Positions 35,882 to 44,127 of a stretch of DNA of 64,000 nt are shown here, piece by piece (the stretch's first letter is position 1; each line of letters starts with the position of its first letter). Source of the stretch: Thermanaerovibrio velox DSM 12556 (GTDB lineage: Bacteria; Synergistota; Synergistia; Synergistales; Synergistaceae); contig NZ_CM001377.1 of the NCBI RefSeq assembly GCF_000237825.1, forward strand, positions 372,001 through 436,000, written 5' to 3'. The notes under the pieces were generated by a model. It was not told the origin of the DNA and did no database searches. It saw nothing but the letters and a program-made list of their open reading frames with translations. The position numbers and the translations under genes were made by a program.

Positions 35882-36454
35882 TTAGGATCCCTTTTTAACG
35901 TATCCCTTGGGTATCTCAAAGAGCCCCTTGGGGAGCATTCTGAGCTTTGGGTTCTTTATCTCCATGGACCATCTTCCATAACGGTCCCCAACCTTTACTG
36001 TGACACCGGTCTTCTGGTCGGTCCAACGGATGAGATCCTCCTTGACGCCTCCAACCGTCCGGGTTATGAAGCTCTTAGAGCACCTCATCCCTCCCACCAG
36101 CTCCTGACCCGAATATGTCTCATCGATTGTGCCCGGCACCCCCTCAGGGGAGAAGTAGGGCATGGCGTTCTCCAAGGGCCTCTCCTCGTAGGTCCTTTCC
36201 GCGGTCTTTAGGGTCCATAAGACCCCAAGGTCTGGCCGGGCGATCTGCACGGTCCCGGTGCCCTCGATCCTCACCCCCGAGGAGCTTATATAGGCCCGAT
36301 AGCTCATGGCACCGCTAGGCCCCTTGTATATCATGTACCCCTCGTAATCCATGGGAGGGAGGGCCACCCCAAGGGCCAGATGGGGCAGGAAAAGACCCAC
36401 CACCAGCCCCAGGATCGGGACCAGTGCCCGCAAAGGGTTCAACTTCATCTTCAT
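35882..36454 (-). CDS. secreted DUF4412-like protein
   Basis: A 190-residue exported protein with signal peptide ([28 protein letters not shown]). The mature part resembles DUF4412-type beta proteins: [31 protein letters not shown], a measured-state phrase [16 protein letters not shown], and the ending FEIPKGYVK. These are often periplasmic or lipid-associated, with unknown function. GGAGGAGC precedes the ATG. It is divergent from glyA across 85 bases. Confidence 0.6.
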   Translation of the reverse strand: MKMKLNPLRALVPILGLVVGLFLPHLALGVALPPMDYEGYMIYKGPSGAMSYRAYISSSGVRIEGTGTVQIARPDLGVLWTLKTAERTYEERPLENAMPYFSPEGVPGTIDETYSGQELVGGMRCSKSFITRTVGGVKEDLIRWTDQKTGVTVKVGDRYGRWSMEIKNPKLRMLPKGLFEIPKGYVKKGS

Positions 36455-36539
36455 TTATTGCTCCTCCTTTTTCATGGGAATTTATGTTTATTATATTATA
36501 ATCCTAGATTCCATAACAGTTCATGGGGGTGGTGTAGAG

Positions 36540-37833
36540 ATGCGCGGGTCTGACTTCGAGAGCTCCATATCCCGGGTTGACGAAGCCCTTTACGGCCTTA
36601 TGAGGAGGGAACAGGCTCGTCAGAGGCATGGGCTTGAGATGATAGCCTCTGAGAACTTCGTTCCACGGGCCATACTGGAGGCCCAGGGCTCTGTCCTCAC
36701 CAACAAGTACGCGGAGGGGTACCCTCACAAGAAGTACTACGGGGGATGCGAGTTCGTGGAGGAGATAGAGGATCTGGCCATAAGGCGGGCCTGCGAGCTC
36801 TTCGGGGCGGAGCATGCCAACGTTCAGCCCCACTCGGGCACCACCGCTAACATGGCGGTCTACTTCACGGTGATGAAACCCCAGGACACCATGTTGGCCA
36901 TGAAGCTTGATCAGGGGGGGCGACCTGTCCCACGGGCATCCGCTTAACTTCACGGGGCTCATATACAACGTGGTGGGCTACGGGGTCCGGCGGGACACGG
37001 AGACCATAGATTACGACGAGGTGATGAAGCTGGCCCTGGAGCACCGGCCGAAGGTTATAGTAGCCGGTGCCAGCGCCTACCCCAGGTTCATAGACTTCAA
37101 GGCCTTCCGGGAGATTGCGGACCGGGTGGGGGCGGTTCTCATGGTGGACATGGCCCACATAGCGGGGCTGGTGGCCGGGGGGGTGCATCCGAACCCGGTT
37201 CCCCATTCGGACTTTGTAACCACCACCACTCACAAGACCCTGAGGGGGCCAAGGGGGGCCATGGTGCTCTGCAAGTCCCAGTACGCCAAGGACCTGGACC
37301 GAACGGTCTTCCCGGGGGTACAGGGAGGGCCCCTGGTGCACGTGATAGCCGGCAAGGCGGCCTGCTTCCACCTGGCCATGAGGGATGACTTCAAGGAGTA
37401 TGCCGCGGCGGTGGTGAAAAACGCCAAGGTCCTCGCGGAGGCCCTGATGGAGCGGGGTTTCCGGCTGGTGAGCGGGGGAACGGACAACCACATGGTCCTG
37501 GTTGACCTGAGGTCCAAGGGGATTACCGGCAAGGAGGCGGAGGTGCTGCTCGACCGGGTGGGGATCGCCTGCAACAAGAACATGATACCCTTTGACCCGG
37601 AGAAGCCCATGGTAACCAGCGGCATAAGGCTCGGCACCGCTGCCCTCACCACCCGGGGACTTGGGGAGGAGGAGATGCGGGCCATAGGGGAGATAATAGA
37701 CCTGGCGATCGCCAACCGGTCCGACCAGGCAGCCCTAGAGGGCCTCGCCCGGCGGGTGGAGGAGCTCAGCGGTCGATTCCCCCTCTACGCCTCGATGGAC
37801 GAGCCTTGGGTGGAGTCAAGCCCGAAGGAGTAG
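36540..37833 (+). CDS. glyA: serine hydroxymethyltransferase, frameshifted
   Basis: PLP enzyme that converts serine and tetrahydrofolate to glycine and methylene-THF. The first frame from ATG 36540 (GGGGGTGG upstream) includes RRQ-like [23 protein letters not shown] and [15 protein letters not shown]. The second resumes [11 protein letters not shown] and contains the PLP lysine region [16 protein letters not shown], ending at 37833. A run of seven G at 36914-36920 needs one G fewer to join MKLDQGG to DLSHGHP. All catalytic elements are present and glyA is normally essential, so a sequencing insertion is the simplest explanation. Total length corrected: ~430 residues. Confidence 0.9.
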
Positions 37834-37896
37834 CCATAGGAACCTCTAGGGGACTATTGGAAGATAAACAAATAAGGAAGAATCGGAGGACTGTTC

Positions 37897-39412
37897 ATGC
37901 CTAAGAAAGATGCCCTGTCCCTGGGTTACCAGGACTGGGTGGCGGAGATGGAGGCCCTTGGGGAGAAACGCTTCAGGGCGGATCAGATATGCGGGTGGCT
38001 ATACAAGAAGCGGGTCTTCGAGTGGCAGCTCATGAGCGACATAGGGCTTGAGATGCGCAGCAGGCTGGACGAGCTGTTCCGGGTTGAGGTGCCAAGGCTT
38101 GAGAAGGTGGTGTCCTCCCGAAGGGACGGCACCAAGAAGTTCCTGTGGGACTTCGGGGGCTCCTCGGTGGAGTCGGTGGCCATAGCCCACCCGGGCAGGC
38201 TCACCGCCTGCCTCTCCACCCAGGTTGGGTGTCCCTTGGGGTGCCCCTTCTGCGCCACCGGCCAGTCCGGGTTCGAGCGGAACATGACAGTGGGGGAGAT
38301 GGTGGGGCAGTTCCTGGCCATGGAGGCCCGGCTCGGGGACATCAAGAACCTGGTGTTCATGGGCATGGGGGAGCCCATGCTCAACTACGATAACGTTATC
38401 GGGGCGGTGAGGAACCTCAACCACCCAAAGATGAGGGGGCTCGGCATAAGGCACATAACGATCTCCACCAGCGGGGTGGTGCCGGGCATACTGCGGCTTG
38501 CGCGGGAGGGGCTTGGCGTGAGGCTCGCGGTATCACTTCACGCCCCAAACGATGATCTTAGGGACCTCCTGGTGCCCATAAACGCCCAGTACCCACTGAA
38601 GGAGCTCCGGGAGGCCCTGGAGACCTATCAGGAGGCCACTGGAGATAGGATAACCATAGAGTACTCCCTATTCGACAAGGTCAACGACTCGGTGCCCATG
38701 GCAAGGCAGCTTGGGGAGTACCTTAAGGGACTTTCCGTGTTCATCAACCTCATCCCCGGTAGCTGCACCGGGGACGCCCGGTACGTCACGTCCCCCCCAC
38801 TTCAGGGTGAACGCCTTTGCGGAGATCCTGTCCTCCATGGGGTACCAGGTGGCGGTCCGGATGAGCAAGGGGGCAGATGTGGGCGGGGCATGTGGCCAGC
38901 TCAGGCGAACGCATGAGGCCCAGGCGGCAGAGTCGGAGGGCCGGAGATCAGAACCCCTAAGGGGAGAGCCCGCGGGGCCTGCGGGTCCTAAGCGTCCGAA
39001 CCGCTCGGGTGGTTCCGGTAAGCACGATCCTTCGAGGTCCAAGGAGCTAAGGACCAGGGAGGAGGGCTTCGCAAGGGGCGGAGGAGGTCCCTCCAGGAAG
39101 ATCGTAGATACCCCTGCGGATGACCGTGGGGAGCGCCGTGGACCCTCTTCGAAGGGCCGTTCCAGAGGGGCCGACAGGGCTCTTAGGGGCGACGGCGCCC
39201 AAGGTCCAGGGCGGAGCGGCAAAGGCAGAGGGGACGATGGGACCAATGGGCGCCCGGGCCGCCCGGGAGGGCCTAAGAGCAAGAGGCCCTCGGCCCCTGG
39301 GGAAGGGACGTTCACACCCGGAGGGTTCAAGGGCCGCCAGGACCGCCGTGAAGGCCCCTCCAGTGAGGCGAGGGGTAAGGGGGCTAGGGGGAAGAAGGAA
39401 GGCCGCCGCTGA
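37897..39412 (+). CDS. rlmN: 23S rRNA/tRNA adenine-C2 methyltransferase RlmN, frameshifted, with long basic tail
   Basis: Radical SAM methyltransferase that methylates A2503 of 23S rRNA and A37 of some tRNAs. The CxxxCxxC cluster is CPLGCPFC, preceded by ACLSTQVG and followed by NLVFMGMGEPMLNYDNV. At 38792-38798 a run of seven C needs one fewer to continue into HFRVNAFAEILSSMGYQVAVRMSKGADVGGACGQLR, the normal end of the family, including its second methyl-carrying cysteine region. After that the frame stays open for ~165 more codons rich in Gly, Arg, Ser, Pro and Lys, so the corrected protein is ~504 residues versus ~345 usually. The single-base slip resembles sequence error. Confidence 0.88.
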
Positions 39413-39662
39413 GGCACCTCTCCCTGAGGCATTTGAAGGGCTAGGTCTCACCCCTGGCCCATAGCGCTTTCCCCATCCTCGCACCCATGCCGCCATGGGG
39501 TGTCGGATCCCTGGGATCAGCCGAGGTTTAAACCCTTTAGATCCATCTTCGGGGCCGCCGCAGGTCCGGCGGCCCCGCCGCTGTCCATTTGTAAGCTTGT
39601 ACGCTCCGCTGAATGGGCCGCTTTAATTACCTGGTGCCCGGGTTAAACGGAGGTCCGCCGAT
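39413..39662. other. non-coding stretch after rlmN
   Basis: No gene is recognised. A GC-rich hairpin, GGGGCCGCC / GGCGGCCCC at 39551-39576, lies in it without a T-run and might stall polymerase or end rlmN inefficiently. Confidence 0.4.
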
Positions 39663-39743
39663 ATGATCCCCTCCCCGCGCACTCCTGGGGTCATCCGGAG
39701 CTCATCCGTTGGAGGGCCCTTGCCGTTTGGACCCGTGGATTAA
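39663..39743 (+). CDS. possible 26-residue leader ORF before the MATE gene
   Basis: GGAGGT is followed 8 bases later by an ATG opening a 26-codon frame (begins MIPSPRTPGVIRSS, ends GPVD) that stops just before the operator at 39748. The ribosome site is very good, but the frame is short, Pro/Ser-rich and without known similarity. If the promoter I infer near 39719-39746 is the real one, this frame would lie upstream of it. Treat as speculative. Confidence 0.25.
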   Translation: MIPSPRTPGVIRSSSVGGPLPFGPVD

Positions 39744-39777
39744 TATTGACCGATGGTCATTTTTAAGACCGGTGGTA
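39719..39777 (+). promoter_or_regulatory. MATE gene control region with TetR-type operators
   Basis: GACCGATGGTC (39748-39758) is identical to the operator-like palindrome in the tetR promoter. GACCGGTGGTA (39767-39777) is a near copy 19 bases on, and GACCCGTGGAT (39730-39740) a weaker one 18 bases before. A weak promoter, CTTGCC (39719-39724), 16 bases, TAATAT (39741-39746), ends just before the best site. The arrangement suggests repression by the TetR protein encoded at 47203-47874. Confidence 0.65.
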
Positions 39778-39891
39778 ATATATGGGATGAGGGGCGTTGG
39801 TGCTGGCCCTTTTTTATGTCTTCATATGGTCCCTTTCCGGCGGCGCTGTGCCGCTTTTGTAGAGGGTTTTATCTGGAGGTGTTCGTTGAAC

Positions 39892-41235
39892 ATGGCGCAC
39901 AGGGACAGTGAGTTTTTGGGCACCGAACCGGTGGGCAGTCTTCTTATCCGGCTGTCGTTGCCCGCCATGGTGGGTATGTTCGTTCAGGCCACCTACAACA
40001 TGGTGGACGCCCTTTTCATAGGTTGGGGGGTTGGACCTTTGGGCTTGGCGGGCACGGCGGTGGTGTTCCCGGTCCAGTTCGCTGCCATGGCGTTTGCCAC
40101 CATGGGTGGTGTGGGGACCGCGTCGCTGGTCTCAAGGAGCCTTGGTGCTGGGGACGTGGGGACCGCCCGGCGGGCCATGGGTAACCTGATGATCATGGGG
40201 GTGGTGCTGGGGGGGCTCCTGGCGTCCCTTTGCGCCTTGGGGATATCCCCGCTTCTTGAGCTCCTTGGGGCGTCCCCGGAGGTCATGCCCCATGCCCGGG
40301 GTTATCTCGGGGTGATACTGCTGGGTTTCCCGCTCATAATACTCGGGGTGGGGATGAACAGCGTGCTCAGGGCCCAGGGCAGGGCAAAGCTCGCCATGGT
40401 TACCATGTTCGTGTCCGCCGGGACCAACGTGGTGCTGGACTACATCTTCGTTTTTCCCCTGGGCATGGGCGTTAGAGGCGCCGCATGGGCTACCGTCATA
40501 TCCCAGGGGGTCATGGTGATCTGGCTTCTCTGGCACTACTTCGTTAGGGGAGGGGTATTGTCCCCTGGTATGGGGGACATGAGGCCCGACCTCCGCGTGC
40601 TGGGACAGATACTTTCGGTGGGCCTGTCGGAGTTCACCCGTCTCAGCGCCTCCGGTGTGGTGGCCGCGTTGGTGGTGGGAAGCCTTCAGCGGTACGGCTC
40701 GTACCAGGCGGTGGCGGCCTACGGGGTGGTCAACCGGGTGGTGTCCCTGGCGTTCATGCCCATAGTGGGGGTGGGGCAGGGACTGCAGCCCATCTTGGGC
40801 TATAACTACGGGGCGGGGAAGCTAGACAGGGCCCTCAGGGCGGTTTACCTCTCCCTCGCTGGGGCCTCCGTCATATCCACCGGTGCGTTCCTGGTCATGC
40901 TCCTGTTCCCCGAGGAGATATTCTCCCTCTTCACTTCCGACGTCTCCCTGGTGTCCCTTGGGGCAAGGACCTTGAGGACCATGGGCATGGGATTCGCCCT
41001 GGTGGGGCTTCAGGTGGCGGGAACCGGGGTCTTCCAGGCCGTGGGGAAGGGACTCGTGGCCTTCATGCTCTCCCTGTCAAGGCAGGTCTTCCTGTTCATA
41101 CCCCTCCTTCTGCTCCTGCCCCCGGTTTTGGGGCTTAAGGGGGTGTGGCTTGCCTTTCCGCTGTCGGACCTCATGTCCGCCGCCATAACCGCGGGCATGC
41201 TGGTGCCTCATCTCAACGCCATGAGGGACCGTTGA
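39892..41235 (+). CDS. MATE family efflux transporter
   Basis: Na+- or H+-coupled multidrug exporter with 12 helices, 447 residues from ATG 39892 (GGAGGTG 10 bases before; TTG 39886 is an alternative). N-terminal LGTEPVGSLLIRLSLPAMVGMFVQATYNMVDALFIGWGVGPLGLAG and the repeat in the second half (VVNRVVSLAFMPIVGVGQGLQPILGYNYGAG) are standard for the family. The promoter region carries palindromes shared with the tetR-RND operon, so the two efflux systems are probably co-regulated. The upstream part of the open frame (from 39709) has no ribosome site. Confidence 0.93.
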   Translation: MAHRDSEFLGTEPVGSLLIRLSLPAMVGMFVQATYNMVDALFIGWGVGPLGLAGTAVVFPVQFAAMAFATMGGVGTASLVSRSLGAGDVGTARRAMGNLMIMGVVLGGLLASLCALGISPLLELLGASPEVMPHARGYLGVILLGFPLIILGVGMNSVLRAQGRAKLAMVTMFVSAGTNVVLDYIFVFPLGMGVRGAAWATVISQGVMVIWLLWHYFVRGGVLSPGMGDMRPDLRVLGQILSVGLSEFTRLSASGVVAALVVGSLQRYGSYQAVAAYGVVNRVVSLAFMPIVGVGQGLQPILGYNYGAGKLDRALRAVYLSLAGASVISTGAFLVMLLFPEEIFSLFTSDVSLVSLGARTLRTMGMGFALVGLQVAGTGVFQAVGKGLVAFMLSLSRQVFLFIPLLLLLPPVLGLKGVWLAFPLSDLMSAAITAGMLVPHLNAMRDR

Positions 41236-41362
41236 GCCAATTTCTGACGCCCCCGCGGGCGTCCCGTTATCCCTGGGGGACACTGCGTTTGCAGCGTCTT
41301 TCAGCCCTTAGCCCGCTGGGGGGGTAGTTGGAGATCGATGCATAATCCGACGGGGGAGGACG

Positions 41363-41396
41363 AAAAAAAGCGGGGTCTCAAAGAGACCCCGCTTTT
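41363..41396. terminator. terminator of tRNA-Glu and MATE gene
   Basis: AAAGCGGGGTCTC pairs with GAGACCCCGCTTT over a 3-base loop. On the minus strand TTTTTTT follows, ending the tRNA-Glu transcript; on the plus strand CTTTTG follows, about 130 bases after the MATE stop. Confidence 0.88.
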
Positions 41397-41403
41397 GATA
41401 ACT

Positions 41404-41479
41404 TGGCAGTCCCAAGGGGATTCGAACCCCTGTTTCCGGGCTGAGAACCCGGCGTCCTAGGCCTCTGGACGATGGGACC
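41404..41479 (-). tRNA. tRNA-Glu (anticodon CTC)
   Basis: Minus strand: acceptor GGTCCCA / TGGGACT (first pair G-U), D-arm GTCCAGAGGCCTAGGAC, anticodon stem CCGGG / CCCGG around TTCTCAG (CTC), T-arm AGGGGTTCGAATCCCCT, CCA encoded. The D-arm and overall sequence are close to bacterial tRNA-Glu. Confidence 0.95.
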
Positions 41480-41498
41480 GCTTCGCTCAACGAAAAGC

Positions 41499-41527
41499 AT
41501 TATAACAGCCCATCATGGGTTTGACAA
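41499..41527 (-). promoter_or_regulatory. tRNA-Glu promoter
   Basis: Minus strand TTGTCA (41522-41527), 17 bases, TATAAT (41499-41504), 19 bases before the tRNA. Confidence 0.8.
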
Positions 41528-41550
41528 GCGGTCATGTTGGATCTGAATTT

Positions 41551-42723
41551 TTAGTTTCTTTTATCCCCTTGGTCGATGGCCTTGTCCCCCTCCGACAGGT
41601 CCTCCGGGTATGGGGCTATCACCCGCTGATCCAAGGAGAGCCCGTGGGTTACCATCACCAGCCCTTCCCGGTCCTTCCCAAGCTTAACCTTCACGGGCTT
41701 TACGGTCTCCTTTTCCAGCACCATCACCGTTCCGTCCCTCACCGCGTCGGAGGGGATGACGAGCCCCTTCTGGGAGCCCTTTATGAAGGTCACCCGGGCC
41801 AGCATCCCGGGTCTTAGGTCCTTCGGGTCCTGGATGATCACCTGGACCTTAACGGTCCTGGTGGAGGTGTCCACGTAGGGATATATGGTGGAGAGCCTTC
41901 CCTTGAAGACCTTTTCGTCCCCCAGGGCCTCGGAGACCACCCTTGCCTCCATCCCCTCTTTTAGGTATCTGATCTCCGTCTCGGGGAGCTTAACGGTGCC
42001 TTTAAGGGCCTTGAGGTTCGCCACCCGGAACACCGGGGTAGATGGGGATGCAAGGGTGCCGGGGGCCATGCCGTAGTCGTCCAGCACCACCCCGTCCATG
42101 GGGGCGGTTATGATGTAGTCCTGCCGGTTTATCCTCTGGGCGCTCAGGGCTGAAGCGGATGCCCCGGCGTTGGCCAGCGCCTGCCGGTAAGAGGCTCGGG
42201 CCTGATCTAAGGCGGTCTTGCGTTTATCCAGCTCCTGTCTCGTGGCGTAACCCTCCTTGAACAGCTTCTCGTACCTCTCCAACTCTCGGGATGCGTCGTC
42301 CAGGGAGGCCTTTGCCTGGAGCACCGCCGATTGGCTCGCCTTGAGCTGGGAGTACGAGGCGTTCACCTGGGCCTCCTGGGAGCTGTAGTCCAAGAGGGCT
42401 AGCACCTGCCCCTTACGAACCCTCTGCCCCGGCTTGGCGGACATCCTGACTATTCGGCCCGTAACCTTCGGAGATATGATGGCGTCCTCTAAAGCCTCTA
42501 GGGTGGACACCGCCTCCAGGGTGTCCAGGTATACGTCCTCCTTGGGTTGCACGGTCCTCACCACCGGTGTCGGCTCTCCCTTGGGGGTATGGGTCTTGGG
42601 CTTTGCCGAATCCCTTCCGGAAGCCCTTACCATGAGGAACGCAGCCACCAGGATCACCGCCACCGCCGCAGCGATGCCCTTGCCTCCTTTTATCGTGAAC
42701 CTCCCGTTCTTACCGATCATCAT
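41551..42723 (-). CDS. RND efflux periplasmic adaptor (HlyD/MFP family)
   Basis: Membrane-fusion protein linking the RND pump to the outer-membrane channel. The 390 residues start with a membrane anchor (KGIAAAVAVILVAAFLMV). A biotinyl-lipoyl-like half-motif follows (ISPKVTGRIVRMSAKPGQRVRKGQVLALLD), then a coiled-coil hairpin (~115-195), the second half (YIITAPMDGVVLDDYGMAPGTLASPSTPVFRVAN), and the beta-barrel and membrane-proximal domains. It is the last gene of the minus-strand efflux operon, directly after the tolC-like gene. Confidence 0.93.
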   Translation of the reverse strand: MMIGKNGRFTIKGGKGIAAAVAVILVAAFLMVRASGRDSAKPKTHTPKGEPTPVVRTVQPKEDVYLDTLEAVSTLEALEDAIISPKVTGRIVRMSAKPGQRVRKGQVLALLDYSSQEAQVNASYSQLKASQSAVLQAKASLDDASRELERYEKLFKEGYATRQELDKRKTALDQARASYRQALANAGASASALSAQRINRQDYIITAPMDGVVLDDYGMAPGTLASPSTPVFRVANLKALKGTVKLPETEIRYLKEGMEARVVSEALGDEKVFKGRLSTIYPYVDTSTRTVKVQVIIQDPKDLRPGMLARVTFIKGSQKGLVIPSDAVRDGTVMVLEKETVKPVKVKLGKDREGLVMVTHGLSLDQRVIAPYPEDLSEGDKAIDQGDKRN

Positions 42724-42741
42724 CTGTACACCTCCACGGCC

Positions 42742-44100
42742 TCAGCGGCTTCCATTGCCATCCCGGCTCCCTTCGAAGGACTCATCGGGAACGACCCTCT
42801 CGATAAGCGCTCCACAGTGGAACCATATGTCCTTCAACGCCCCCTGCAGGGCCTTTAGGGTCTCCTTGTACCTCAGCTCCCCGTTGTTCAGTTCCCTCCG
42901 GGCGGATATCACGTCCAGCTGGGTGTTGACCCCCTCCCTGTACCCCACTTCCGCAAGCCTCAGGTTCTCCCTGGCTATCTCAAGGTTCTCGGCGTATATC
43001 TCCCGGTTGCGGACCGCGGTGTCAAGGGCTATCAGGTCCTTCTCCAGCTCCTCCCTCACCGAGTCCTCCATGTCCTTGAGGCTCACCAGGAGCTTATGGA
43101 GCTTCGATTGTTCCTGGAGCACCTTGGCGTCGGTCCTGCCGAAGTCCACCAGGGGCACCGTCAGGTTCAGCGTGGCGGTCCATTCCCCTTCCTTGGTGGA
43201 GGAGCCGGTCTTGTCCTGGTAGAAGCGGTATCCCCCGGACAGGGAGGCGGAGGGACGCATGGAGGCGCCGGCTATCTTAACCGCTTCCCTCTGGAGCTCA
43301 ATGTCCTCCCTAAGGGCCGCCAGATCGCTCCTGCCTTTTAAGGCCGCGGCCTCTAGCTCCTCGAGACCCTGCACCGCCCACCCGGCGGGGATATCCAGCG
43401 TGCCGGACACGGAGGTGACCTCCTTGGGGTCCACTCCCATCACCCTGGCAAGGGTTATGAGGGCGGACCTCAAGCTTCCCCGGGCGGTCTCCACCGCCCC
43501 CTGGGCCTCCCGGAGGTTCTGCTTCATCCTTGAAGCCTCAAGCCTGGTGCTCAAACCCACCTGCAGGCGCTTCTCCGCGGTCTCCCATGCCTTCTCGTAG
43601 TAAAGCCGGTTCTCCTCCGCGGTCTTCAGGTTCTCCTGGGCCAGCAGGGCGTTCAGGAATGCCTCGTAGGCCTCCCTGGCGGCCTTCTCCTTGGAATGCC
43701 TAAGCCCGTGCCTGGCCTTCCTCAGGTTCGCCTCCGCCTGCCTTAACGCCCCGGTGATGGCCCCTCCGGCGTATACCGTCTGGTTCAAGGACAGGTCCCC
43801 GTAGTCGTTCCTCTCCGCCCCCTCCTCGCTTGACCTAGTGAAGGATCCCTGGACGTTGAGGGACGGCATGGCCGCACTCCTTGCCTGACCCAGCAGGGCC
43901 TCGGCGTTCCTTAGGTCCTGCTCCGCGGAGAGGACCGACTGGTTGTGCTTTATCCCAGATCTTACCGCATCGGACAGCGTCACCGCCTGGGTTCCGAAGG
44001 CCTGGACCGCCAGCGTGAGGGACAGGGCTAAACTCAACGCAAGGGCCCTCAGTCCCTTAAGAGCGGTGGTTTGTTCCTCGATGGACCCCATTAACCCCAT
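42742..44100 (-). CDS. TolC family outer membrane efflux protein
   Basis: Trimeric outer-membrane exit duct, 452 residues with a signal peptide-like N-terminus (GLRALALSLALSLTLAVQAFG before TQAVTLSDAV). Two OEP repeats are seen, each with long coiled coils: AEQDLRNAEALLGQARSAAMPSLNVQGSF (first) and EIYAENLEIARENLRLAEVGYREGVNTQLDVISARRELNNGELRY (second, with the typical G-x-x-T/S-x-L-D-V motif). Its presence shows a diderm envelope. The ATG lies 12 bases after AGGAGGAGG. Confidence 0.92.
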   Translation of the reverse strand: MGLMGSIEEQTTALKGLRALALSLALSLTLAVQAFGTQAVTLSDAVRSGIKHNQSVLSAEQDLRNAEALLGQARSAAMPSLNVQGSFTRSSEEGAERNDYGDLSLNQTVYAGGAITGALRQAEANLRKARHGLRHSKEKAAREAYEAFLNALLAQENLKTAEENRLYYEKAWETAEKRLQVGLSTRLEASRMKQNLREAQGAVETARGSLRSALITLARVMGVDPKEVTSVSGTLDIPAGWAVQGLEELEAAALKGRSDLAALREDIELQREAVKIAGASMRPSASLSGGYRFYQDKTGSSTKEGEWTATLNLTVPLVDFGRTDAKVLQEQSKLHKLLVSLKDMEDSVREELEKDLIALDTAVRNREIYAENLEIARENLRLAEVGYREGVNTQLDVISARRELNNGELRYKETLKALQGALKDIWFHCGALIERVVPDESFEGSRDGNGSR

Positions 44101-44127
44101 GGTCTTGCATTCCTCCTCCTTAGGTCT

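Noticed and set aside
36905-36925. Programmed frameshift or phase variation in glyA
   Set aside because: Possible in a seven-G run, but the enzyme is a core gene and four other genes in the window have similar slips; a sequence error is simpler.
41404-41480. tRNA-Glu as an integration site for the efflux genes
   Set aside because: No repeated 3' tRNA fragment or integrase is present, and base and codon use around it match the rest of the chromosome.
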